From Chloracidobacterium sp. (GTDB lineage Bacteria; Acidobacteriota; Blastocatellia; Pyrinomonadales; Pyrinomonadaceae): a stretch of DNA of 64,000 nucleotides. A program made the position numbers and the translations under genes. The DNA lies in contig JADJWP010000002.1 in NCBI GenBank assembly GCA_016716305.1, positions 2,726,501-2,790,500 on the forward strand. Reading direction: 5' to 3'. This document shows positions 35,552 to 42,572 of the stretch, piece by piece. The notes beneath the pieces are model-generated. The model saw only the letters and a list, made by a program, of their open reading frames with translations. It searched no databases and had not been told where the DNA came from. Position 1 is the stretch's first letter; each line of letters opens with the position of its first letter.

Positions 35552-37028
35552 ATTTGTGCCATCGTAAAGATCGGCCGACGGCATCTTTCCAGCGTTCCCG
35601 AAGTTCATCTGACTCTGAAGCTTCGATCAGTGGAACGAACCGGCGTTCGATCGTCCAATGGTCCTCAAGATCAGCGGTAGAGGACCAGAAGTCAACTGCC
35701 AGTCCGGCCAAGTATGCTGCTCCGAGTGCGGTCGTTTCTGTCACCTCTGGCCGAACCACGGGAAGTTGAAGGATATCAGCCTGAAATTGAAGAAGTGAAT
35801 CGTTGCGTGCAGCTCCGCCATCGACCCGAAGTTCGTGCAATCCTACACCGGAAGTCGAGCATAGAGCATCGAGAAGATCGGCGGTCTGGAACGCGATCGA
35901 ACGGATCGCAGCTTTGGCAATATGTGCCCGTGAAGTGCTTCGTGTGAGGCCGATGATCAGGCCTCGTGCATCCTGGTCCCAATGCGGCGTTCCAAGACCG
36001 CTGAATGCGGGCACGAAGTAAACACCCGCGCTGTCGTCGACCGAATTCGCCAACTCCTCAGCTTCGCTCGACGATTTTATGATCTTGAGCCCGTCGCGAA
36101 GCCATTCAACGACCGCTCCGCCGATAAAGACACTGCCTTCGATCGCGTAGGTCGTTTGACGGCCGATCTTCCAGCCAACTGTCGAAAGAATTTGTGCGGA
36201 TGGCGTTGCCGGGGAATCGCCGGTGTTTTGGAGCATAAAACACCCGGTACCGTAGGTGTTCTTGACCGAACCCGGCAAAAAACACGTCTGACCGAACAGC
36301 GCGGCTTGTTGGTCGCCAGCAATGCCTCCGATCGTGATCCCGCTCAGTTCCTCAGGAACTTCGATTGCACCATACACCTCGGATGAAGAGCGAATTTCAG
36401 GAAGAATCGCCTTTGGTACATCAAAAAGAGATAGGAGTTCGTTGTCCCATTCAAGAGAGTTGATGTTAAACAACATCGTCCGCGATGCGTTTGAAACGTC
36501 GGTGACATGCTCTCTGCCGTTTGTGAGTTTCCAAACAAGCCACGAATCGATCGTACCAAAAGCGAGTTCGCCATCCTCGGCTCGCTCGCGAGCGCCCGGA
36601 ATGTTGTTCAATAGCCAATTTACTTTGCTCGCGCTGAAATAAGCATCAACCTCAAGGCCGGTCTTGTGCTTGATCTCGTTAGCATGTTCGGCTTTTATTT
36701 TGTCGCAAAACGCCGCGGTCCTTCGGTCTTGCCAGACGATGGCGTTATATATCGGGAGTCCGGTATCCCGTTCCCAGATCACTGTGGTTTCTCGTTGGTT
36801 GGTTATTCCGACCGCTCTGATCGCCTTTTTCGGAAACTCGCGGATCGCTTCGGTCGCCGTATAGATCTGAGCCTGCCAGATCTCGACCGGATCATGTTCC
36901 ACCCAACCGGGTTGAGGGTATATCTGTCGGTGGGGTTTTTGACTCAACTTTACCGATCGACCGTCGTGATCAAAGACCATCGAACGGCTGCTGGTCGTGC
37001 CCTGGTCAAATGCGAGAATGAATGCCAT
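35550..37028 (-). CDS. glpK: glycerol kinase
   Basis: 492 residues, standard FGGY length. The opening AFDQGTTSSRSMVFD, the conserved WERDTGLPIYNAIVWQDRR, GTIDSWLVWKLT, the ATP-site GGIAGDQQAALFGQ and the C-terminal LRVDGGAARNDSLLQFQADIL are diagnostic. It phosphorylates glycerol to glycerol-3-phosphate. It starts only 12 bases after arsC on the same strand, so it appears to be the last gene of the arsenic operon; no glpF or glpD is nearby. That placement is unusual and may be fortuitous. Confidence 0.95.
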   Translation of the reverse strand: MAFILAFDQGTTSSRSMVFDHDGRSVKLSQKPHRQIYPQPGWVEHDPVEIWQAQIYTATEAIREFPKKAIRAVGITNQRETTVIWERDTGLPIYNAIVWQDRRTAAFCDKIKAEHANEIKHKTGLEVDAYFSASKVNWLLNNIPGARERAEDGELAFGTIDSWLVWKLTNGREHVTDVSNASRTMLFNINSLEWDNELLSLFDVPKAILPEIRSSSEVYGAIEVPEELSGITIGGIAGDQQAALFGQTCFLPGSVKNTYGTGCFMLQNTGDSPATPSAQILSTVGWKIGRQTTYAIEGSVFIGGAVVEWLRDGLKIIKSSSEAEELANSVDDSAGVYFVPAFSGLGTPHWDQDARGLIIGLTRSTSRAHIAKAAIRSIAFQTADLLDALCSTSGVGLHELRVDGGAARNDSLLQFQADILQLPVVRPEVTETTALGAAYLAGLAVDFWSSTADLEDHWTIERRFVPLIEASESDELRERWKDAVGRSLRWHK

Positions 37029-37040
37029 CTCTTCGCGATT

Positions 37041-37478
37041 CTACAACCCGAGCACATTCGGCACAAAATCACTCTTGATATATACCTCGATCTTGTCTCT
37101 AACGTTGCGGAAGGCCTCGACCCTGGTTTCCGGATCGCCTTCGATATCGGCAGGGTCATCGAAAGCGTGATGCACGAGTCTGGTCTTCGCGGGGAAGTAT
37201 GGACAGTTTTCTTTCGCATTGTCGCAAACGGTGAGGACGTAATCTATATCACGGCCGTCGAATTCATTGACGGATTTTGAACGATTGCCGGAGATGTCGA
37301 TGCCGACCTCTGCAAGCACGGCGATGGCCTCTGGTCGGACGATGCTCGGTTGCGTGCCTGCGCTGAAAACCTCAAAACGGTCGCCGAGATGAAATCGCAA
37401 AAGCCCCTCAGCCATCTGCGAACGGGCGGAATTTCCGGTACAAAGTACGAGAATGCCCGGTTTGTTCGTGTCTGCCAT
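37041..37478 (-). CDS. arsC: arsenate reductase, low-molecular-weight-phosphatase type
   Basis: 145 residues. The P-loop Cys-x5-Arg is CTGNSARSQ near the N-terminus. The second and third redox Cys are in VLTVCDNAKENCPYFP, the thioredoxin-linked ArsC pattern, and the general-base region is HHAFDDPADIEGDPE. It reduces arsenate to arsenite, which Acr3 then exports. The ATG immediately follows the acr3 stop, with the Shine-Dalgarno inside acr3, so translation is likely coupled. Confidence 0.95.
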   Translation of the reverse strand: MADTNKPGILVLCTGNSARSQMAEGLLRFHLGDRFEVFSAGTQPSIVRPEAIAVLAEVGIDISGNRSKSVNEFDGRDIDYVLTVCDNAKENCPYFPAKTRLVHHAFDDPADIEGDPETRVEAFRNVRDKIEVYIKSDFVPNVLGL

Positions 37479-38549
37479 TTATGCCACGGCCTCCTTGAAT
37501 TTGCTGCGTTGTTTGAGCGCGACATTGACTAGCAAGATCAGCACCGGCACCTCGATCAGCGGGCCGATGACGGCGGCGAACGCAACGCCGGAATTGATGC
37601 CGAAAACGGCGATCGCGACCGCAATGCCGAGCTCAAAATTGTTTCCAGCTGCGGTAAATGCCAGCGACGTACTTTTCGGATAATCCGCTCCGGCGCGCTT
37701 TGCCAGATAGAACGCCGAGAAGAACATGATGACGAAATAGAACACCAGTGGTATCGCGATCCGGACCACATCGAACGGTATCTCGACGATCAACTGCCCC
37801 TTGTAGCTGAACATCACGACAATGGTGAACAGCAGTGCGATGAGCGTAACGGGGCTGATGCGCGGGATGAAAACGTGGTCGTACCATTCGCGGCCCTTTA
37901 GACGAATCAGCACAAAACGCGTGATCATGCCGGCGAAAAAGGGAATGCCGAGATAGATCAGCACACTTTCGGCGATCTGCCGGATGCTGATGTCAATAGT
38001 CGCGCCCAAAACGCCGAAGAGCGGCGGCAACACCGTGACGAAAATGTATGCGTAAACGCTGTAAAAGAGCACCTGAAAAATGCTGTTGAATGCGACCAGC
38101 CCGGCGACGTATTCATTGTCTCCGCGGGCGAGGTCGTTCCAGACGATGACCATCGCGATGCAGCGGGCGATGCCGATCATGATCAGACCGATCATGTATT
38201 CCGGCTTATCGAAAAGGAAAAGCATTGCAAGGCCAAACATCAACAGCGGCCCGATTATCCAGTTCTGCACCAGCGAAAGGGCAAGTACCTTTGTATTACG
38301 GAAAACGTACGGCAGCTCTTCGTACTTAACCTTTGCCAGCGGCGGGTACATCATCAGGATCAGGCCGATGGCGATGGGCAGGTTCGTCGTGCCGACCTGG
38401 AATTGGTTAATGAAGTCAGCCGTGCGGGGCACAAAATAGCCGATCCCGACGCCCAACGCCATCGCCGCAAATATCCACAGCGTTAGGAAACGATCGAGAA
38501 ACGAGAGCTTTCTCACACCACCCAGAGGCTCAGATGCGGTATGTGACAT
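37479..38549 (-). CDS. acr3: ACR3-family arsenite efflux transporter
   Basis: 356 residues from ATG 38549, with about ten hydrophobic helices. The family signature GIARCIAMVIVWNDLARGDNEYVAG contains the Cys essential for arsenite export in characterised Acr3 proteins. The N-terminus before SFLDRFLTLW is poorly conserved, so the start is uncertain (an ATG at 38564 is in frame). No Shine-Dalgarno is seen. An internal promoter at 38560-38588 would start transcription a few bases before this ATG, suggesting a very short leader. Confidence 0.93.
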   Translation of the reverse strand: MSHTASEPLGGVRKLSFLDRFLTLWIFAAMALGVGIGYFVPRTADFINQFQVGTTNLPIAIGLILMMYPPLAKVKYEELPYVFRNTKVLALSLVQNWIIGPLLMFGLAMLFLFDKPEYMIGLIMIGIARCIAMVIVWNDLARGDNEYVAGLVAFNSIFQVLFYSVYAYIFVTVLPPLFGVLGATIDISIRQIAESVLIYLGIPFFAGMITRFVLIRLKGREWYDHVFIPRISPVTLIALLFTIVVMFSYKGQLIVEIPFDVVRIAIPLVFYFVIMFFSAFYLAKRAGADYPKSTSLAFTAAGNNFELGIAVAIAVFGINSGVAFAAVIGPLIEVPVLILLVNVALKQRSKFKEAVA

Positions 38550-38559
38550 ATATACCAAT

Positions 38560-38588
38560 ATCATATGCGTATTACCGCATATGCTCAA
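38560..38588 (-). promoter_or_regulatory. internal ArsR-type promoter/operator before acr3
   Basis: On the minus strand TTGAGC (38588-38583), 17 bases, TATGAT (38565-38560). The perfect dyad CATATGCG-N6-CGCATATG (38583-38562) fills the spacer and touches both hexamers, as expected for an ArsR repressor site. It lies directly after the stop of the membrane-protein gene. Confidence 0.65.
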
Positions 38589-39172
38589 GGTTCACAGCAC
38601 GAAAATCCTTTGCAATCGACGATCTCAGACAGGCTCTTGCAGCTAAGTGCGGCGATGCGTCGGTCCAGTAAAACGAGATGCAATATACCGACCGCAATGC
38701 TGCCGATCATTACTTTGAGGGCGATAATCTCGCCCATGAATCCATAGCTGCCGAGAACCAGAGGCGAGGAAAGGCTCCACGCCGCGGTCGGCTTCGATGC
38801 GAAGATGAATGCGAATGCCGCAACCTTTAGAATGGTTAACACGACGTGGAGAGCATATTCCGCGGTGGAAAGCCCGCCGAGCGATGCACGGCTGTCGTTC
38901 TCAGAAAATACATCGAGAAGCTCAGTTCCGAGTGCCGCGGCGACAGCGGCGACGCCCGCCCAGAGAGCCCAACCACCGAAGTCCTGATAGAAGAGCAGAT
39001 AGGCGACCGGCACCATCAGAAAAGCAAATGCCATATGAAGCTTGTGCTCATAGCGGCTTTCGACGCGAGTGTGCAGGCGGTATTTCCAAATGTGGAAATA
39101 AAAGAGATCGACGGCGCCGAGCACCATGAAAAGGTTCAGGAAAACGAATGCGAGTACGACGAGATGTTCCAT
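38585..39172 (-). CDS. unassigned membrane protein with Cys-rich tail in the arsenic operon
   Basis: 195 residues; GGAGGA lies 8-9 bases before the ATG. I do not recognise the family. There are about five hydrophobic segments (LVVLAFVFLNLFMVLGAV, MAFAFLMVPVAYLLFY, ALWAGVAAVAAALGTEL, VVLTILKVAAFAFIFAS, IALKVMIGSIAVGILHLVLL). Between the first two lies a basic, His-rich loop (DLFYFHIWKYRLHTRVESRYEHKLH). The cytoplasmic-looking tail carries Cys178, Cys187, Cys192 and Cys193 (…DCKGFSCCEP), a plausible site for a soft metal such as arsenite. It sits between the PLP enzyme (16 bases) and acr3 (35 bases). A role in arsenic handling is inference from context and the Cys tail. Confidence 0.75.
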   Translation of the reverse strand: MEHLVVLAFVFLNLFMVLGAVDLFYFHIWKYRLHTRVESRYEHKLHMAFAFLMVPVAYLLFYQDFGGWALWAGVAAVAAALGTELLDVFSENDSRASLGGLSTAEYALHVVLTILKVAAFAFIFASKPTAAWSLSSPLVLGSYGFMGEIIALKVMIGSIAVGILHLVLLDRRIAALSCKSLSEIVDCKGFSCCEP

Positions 39173-39188
39173 GTTAGTAGTTCCTCCA

Positions 39189-40358
39189 CTAACCTAACGC
39201 GTCATATATGTCACGACATATATCATCAACGTGCTCAATTCCGACAGAAATTCTCAAAAGCCCGTCGGAAACGCCGGCCTTTGCCCGATCTTCCGGCGAG
39301 AGCGTGGCATGTGTCATCAATGCGACTGGCTGGATGAGCGTTTCGACGCCGCCGAGGGATGTGGCAAAAGTACATACTTTAAGACTATTTACGACGGATT
39401 TTGCGGCTTTGACCGTACCGACATCGACGCCGAGCATCCCGCCGAAGCCATGCATTTGACGTTTTGCGATCTCGTGGTTGCGGTGAGATTCAAGGCCAGG
39501 GTAATGCACGGACATGACCTTGGGATGCTCGCATAACATATATGCTAATGCAGATGCATTGCTGTTATGTCGTTCCATCCGGAGTGCCAAGGTTTTGATC
39601 CCGCGGAGCACGAGCCAAGCGACCTGCGGAGCGATATTGCCTCCGTAGTATTTCGCAGCTCCGTGCCGGGCCTTTTCGACCAGATCGCGGCCGCCGACAA
39701 TGATGCCAGCAGAAAGATCGCTGTGTCCGCCCAGGTATTTGGTCGCGCTGTGAATGACGAGGTCTGCGCCGAGTTCGAGCGGCCGCTGGTTATACGGCGT
39801 CGCGAATGTGTTATCGACCACGGTGGCGATCCCGGCACGTTTGCCGATCGCGGAAACCTCGGCGATATCGGTGATCTTTACCAGCGGATTGGAAGGCGAT
39901 TCGACCCAAAACATCTTTGTGTTGGGACGGATAGCAGCTGCGTAAGCCTCTGCGTCCTCGGCATTGACATACGTCGTTTCAATGCCAAACTGCTCGCCGA
40001 TGTGGTTAAGGAAATTCGTCGTGGTGGAATACATCGATTCCGGTGCGACGACGTGATCGCCCGAGTTTACCAACGTGAAGGCCGCTGCAGAAACAGCAGC
40101 CATTCCGGAAGCAAGAGCGAGGGCGGCCTCGCCGCGTTCGAGTTCGGCCATCGCCTTTTCCAGCGCATCGACAGTGGGATTGCCTAGCCGCCCGTAGAAA
40201 TAACCAGGCTTTTCGTAATTGTGAATGGCGACGCCCTCATCGGCGTCAGAAAAGGCGAAGACCGACGCCGGATAGATCGGGACAGAGAGTGCACCGAAAT
40301 TCGCGTCGCGGTCCTCGCCTGCGTGAACAGACAAAGTGAAGAAAGAGTGTTCGTACAT
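39189..40358 (-). CDS. Cys/Met-metabolism PLP enzyme (trans-sulfuration family) in the arsenic operon
   Basis: 389 residues with GGAGG 5 bases before the ATG. Family features are YGRLGNPTVDALEKAMAELE, SGMAAVSAA, VVDNTFATPYNQRPLELGADLVIHSATKYLGGHSD with the PLP lysine in SATKYLGG, and the C-terminal SLGGVETLIQPVALMTHA. Enzymes of this fold make or cleave cystathionine, homocysteine or methionine (MetB/MetC/MetY/MGL). The exact reaction cannot be read from sequence alone. It lies 12 bases after arsI and 16 before the membrane protein, so it is part of the ars operon. It may supply thiols or act on a sulfur or arsenic amino acid; this is inference. Confidence 0.88.
   Translation of the reverse strand: MYEHSFFTLSVHAGEDRDANFGALSVPIYPASVFAFSDADEGVAIHNYEKPGYFYGRLGNPTVDALEKAMAELERGEAALALASGMAAVSAAAFTLVNSGDHVVAPESMYSTTTNFLNHIGEQFGIETTYVNAEDAEAYAAAIRPNTKMFWVESPSNPLVKITDIAEVSAIGKRAGIATVVDNTFATPYNQRPLELGADLVIHSATKYLGGHSDLSAGIIVGGRDLVEKARHGAAKYYGGNIAPQVAWLVLRGIKTLALRMERHNSNASALAYMLCEHPKVMSVHYPGLESHRNHEIAKRQMHGFGGMLGVDVGTVKAAKSVVNSLKVCTFATSLGGVETLIQPVALMTHATLSPEDRAKAGVSDGLLRISVGIEHVDDICRDIYDALG
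39201..39229 (-). promoter_or_regulatory. internal ArsR-type promoter/operator before the membrane-protein gene
   Basis: On the minus strand TTGATG (39229-39224), 17 bases, TATGAC (39206-39201). The spacer is the perfect dyad ATATATGTC-GT-GACATATAT (39204-39223). It is embedded in the last codons of the PLP-enzyme gene. The layout is the same as at 38560-38588. Confidence 0.6.
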
Positions 40359-40370
40359 CGGGCCTCCGAT

Positions 40371-40949
40371 CTAGCAGCAAGGTGCCGCTGTCGCCCCAAT
40401 GGTAGACGCCTTTTTGCCCGGTGTGCAACACGCCGCGGTTGATAGCTCGATATGTGCCACCTTTTCACCGCACCCGCACGCCTCGGCGATGGGCTCGGTG
40501 TTTTCAAGCACGACGAAGACTTCCCATTCGTTGCCGTCGGGATCGCGTGCCCACGTCTTGTCCTGCAGCGCGTAGCAGCAGTCGACCTTCATTTCGTCGA
40601 CGGTCAATAGTCCCGATTCGGCCCATCTTTCGCGGGTCCTTAAGACATCCTCGGTTGTCGCGACCTGGATCCCCAAGTGCGAAAGGCCACCGCCTTCTGT
40701 ATACGGGACCTCGTTAAGGACGAAATTCAGCGGTGGGTCCTCGACATCAAACTTTGCGTAGCCAAACCTCGGCTTTACGCTTTCCTCCCCGCGCTGCTCC
40801 TTAACGGCCGAGTGGGTGGTCGTATCTCCCTTGATGAACTTCATCGGTTCGATGCCAAAGAGTTTTGAATAAAACTCCACGCTGTCAGAAACGCTTTTCA
40901 CGTTCAACGATATATGCGGTTTAAGAGATGTGATCGATTTTTGCGACAT
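40371..40949 (-). CDS. arsI: ArsI-like glyoxalase-fold C-As lyase (CadI/ArsI family)
   Basis: 192 residues. Likely iron ligands are His12 in LKPHISLNV, His91 in GLSHLGIQV and Glu143 in NEWEVF, as in type I extradiol dioxygenase-like lyases. The vicinal pair Cys124-Cys125 in KVDCCYALQDKTW is the trivalent organoarsenical site known from characterised ArsI. The tail adds Cys158, Cys160, Cys174-175 and Cys191-192. ArsI breaks the C-As bond of methylarsenite. It is the first gene of the leftward ars operon, with AAGGAGAG before the ATG and a near-consensus promoter. Confidence 0.88.
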   Translation of the reverse strand: MSQKSITSLKPHISLNVKSVSDSVEFYSKLFGIEPMKFIKGDTTTHSAVKEQRGEESVKPRFGYAKFDVEDPPLNFVLNEVPYTEGGGLSHLGIQVATTEDVLRTRERWAESGLLTVDEMKVDCCYALQDKTWARDPDGNEWEVFVVLENTEPIAEACGCGEKVAHIELSTAACCTPGKKASTIGATAAPCC

Positions 40950-40964
40950 TTTGTTACTCTCCTT

Positions 40965-40994
40965 TTGAACTTCATATACGCATCAACATATATG
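40965..40994 (+). promoter_or_regulatory. possible arsR promoter/operator
   Basis: TTGAAC, 18 bases, TATATG on the plus strand. The stretch 40973-40994 runs CATATACG…CATATATG, an imperfect 22-base dyad of the same size as those before acr3 and the membrane gene. It includes the palindrome ACATATATGT (40986-40995). Confidence 0.5.
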
Positions 40995-41002
40995 TATGAG
41001 CG

Positions 41003-41031
41003 AATATATTCTGAATGTCCATATATGTCAA
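41003..41031 (-). promoter_or_regulatory. arsI operon promoter with ArsR-type half-sites
   Basis: On the minus strand TTGACA (41031-41026), 17 bases, TATATT (41008-41003): five to six matches per hexamer. CATATATGG begins inside the -35, and GAATATATTC (41002-41011) covers the -10. Confidence 0.75.
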
Positions 41032-41064
41032 GACAAAATTCCCGATCTATGCTATTTTTTTCTC

Positions 41065-41598
41065 ATGGGAAGTTCAACCGATCTTGATCACATGGAACGG
41101 TTCTACATGGCGCTCGCCGACAAGACGCGTCTCCGCTTGCTGAACCTCATGCGTAGGAACGAAGTCTGTGTCTGTTTTTTCACTGAGGTACTCGGAGACA
41201 GCCAGCCGAAGATATCGAGGCATTTGGCATATCTGCGCAATGCCGGCCTAGTGGAAGCCAGACGAGACGGCAAATGGATGCACTATCGAATCCTCTGGCC
41301 GACGGACGCGGGCGGCCGTGAAACCCTTGAGTCCGCATTAGACTGGCTTGGAGACCGTGATGAAATGCGGCTTGAACTGGAAAAATATGAAAGGGTCTGC
41401 TGCACTCCGGAGTTGTTGGTGCAAATTGCTCGGACGCCGATCGACTTTCTCGACATACCTGTAAAATCAGAACCTGCGGTGACGCCGAGACCGGTAGAAG
41501 ATCGCCCAGCGGGGCTGAAACAAGATACCGCGTCAACAGAAGCGGTCGTCGAGTACACCGCGCCATCTCACAATGAACTCGAAGAATTCTTGCTTTGA
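41065..41598 (+). CDS. arsR: ArsR-family arsenic-responsive repressor
   Basis: 178 residues from ATG 41065. The frame extends to an ATG at 40996, but the promoter read at 40965-40994 would start RNA near 41000 and homology starts after 41065. The winged helix reads ADKTRLRLLNLM…FFTEVLGDSQPKISRHLAYLRNAGLVEARRDGKWMHYRI. Cys35 and Cys37 (NEVCVCFF) sit where arsenite-sensing Cys pairs lie in ArsR, and a further Cys-Cys occurs in ERVCCTPELL. A linker of about 60 residues ends in HNELEEFLL. It should repress the divergent ars operon and itself until arsenite binds. Confidence 0.92.
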   Translation: MGSSTDLDHMERFYMALADKTRLRLLNLMRRNEVCVCFFTEVLGDSQPKISRHLAYLRNAGLVEARRDGKWMHYRILWPTDAGGRETLESALDWLGDRDEMRLELEKYERVCCTPELLVQIARTPIDFLDIPVKSEPAVTPRPVEDRPAGLKQDTASTEAVVEYTAPSHNELEEFLL

Positions 41599-41765
41599 GT
41601 AGAGGTCATTGCGTGAGCCTCGTACGGACAATGGCGGCACCTGTTGCCACAACAATAACCTCGGCGTAGCAGGTATTCGGCAGTCATGACAAGCAGGCCG
41701 TTTTCGAAATAGTAATCGCGGCCTTCGACGAACCGTGGCTCTGTTTGCTCGTCAGTCGAGTTCAT
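41568..41765 (-). CDS. small DUF5522-like Cys-rich protein
   Basis: 65 residues from ATG 41765. The core YYFENGLLVMTAEYLLRRGYCCGNRCRHCPY is the DUF5522 pattern, with four closely spaced Cys plus His that could hold zinc or iron-sulfur. Its function is unknown. The start overlaps the end of tlyA by 14 bases, so the two are coupled. Its 3' end overlaps the tail of arsR by 31 bases on the other strand. Confidence 0.75.
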   Translation of the reverse strand: MNSTDEQTEPRFVEGRDYYFENGLLVMTAEYLLRRGYCCGNRCRHCPYEAHAMTSTQSKNSSSSL

Positions 41766-42489
41766 ATAAGGCAAGAAATTCCTTGTTACCCTCTGCTCCA
41801 AGTATCGGTGATTCTATCAACCCGGCCGGCGTCATGCCGATGGCACGGGCAAATTCATTCACCTCGCGAACAACGCGGTCGTGTTTTTCCGGATCACGAA
41901 CGACCCCACCTTTGCCAACCTCACCCTTACCGACCTCGAACTGAGGCTTGATCAAAACGATGATTCTACCGTTTTCGATAAGCAGCGGCATCAAGACGGG
42001 CAGGATCTTCTTGACTGATATGAATGAAACATCCATCACAGCGAGATCGAACGGCGAGAAAAACTCCTCACGCAACAGTTCACGGGCATTGGTGTTTTCA
42101 CGGACGTCAACACGTGGATCGGAGCGAAGCCTCCAATCCAGCTGGTTTGTTCCGGAATCTATTGCGGTAACGTGTGCCGCTCCGTGCTGAAGTAGACAGT
42201 CTGTAAAACCGCCCGTGGACGACCCGATATCCAAGCAGGTCAAGCCCTGTGGATCGATGTTAAAAGCATAAAGAGCCCTTTCCAGCTTCAGACCCCCGCG
42301 ACCGACATACCGCGAATCGGGCGTGTCGCCCTTTATTCGGATGTTCGAGTCAGATTCGAAGGTTTGCGACGGTTTCTCAACCCGGAAGTCGTTGACGAGC
42401 ACGACGCCCGCCATCACCATCGCCTGTGCTTTTGTGCGCGACGGCGCAAGGCCGCGGTCGGTGAGTAATTTGTCGATCCGTTCCTTCAT
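41752..42489 (-). CDS. tlyA: TlyA-family 2'-O-methyltransferase (S4 + FtsJ)
   Basis: 245 residues. The N-terminal S4 RNA-binding domain (ERIDKLLTDRGLAPSRTKAQAMVMAGVVLVN) and SRYVGRGGLKLERAL lead into an FtsJ-type fold with SAM motif CLDIGSSTGGFTDCLLQHGA and the catalytic Asp in DVSFISVKKILP. TlyA methylates cytidine 2'-OH in rRNA in characterised members; some are haemolysin-annotated. It is followed by the coupled DUF5522 gene. Confidence 0.92.
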   Translation of the reverse strand: MKERIDKLLTDRGLAPSRTKAQAMVMAGVVLVNDFRVEKPSQTFESDSNIRIKGDTPDSRYVGRGGLKLERALYAFNIDPQGLTCLDIGSSTGGFTDCLLQHGAAHVTAIDSGTNQLDWRLRSDPRVDVRENTNARELLREEFFSPFDLAVMDVSFISVKKILPVLMPLLIENGRIIVLIKPQFEVGKGEVGKGGVVRDPEKHDRVVREVNEFARAIGMTPAGLIESPILGAEGNKEFLALYELD

Positions 42490-42572
42490 TTAGACAAACT
42501 AATAATAACGCTCTTTTGAGGCTGAGTGCTCGTGGTGTAAATTGAAACTAGCCCTCGTTCCGACAGAACATT

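Noticed and set aside
39532..39569. Large imperfect dyad CATAACA…TGTTATG with inner AATGCA-GA-TGCATT
   Set aside because: It is inside the PLP-enzyme coding sequence and has no promoter hexamers; likely coding chance, unlike the dyad at 39204.
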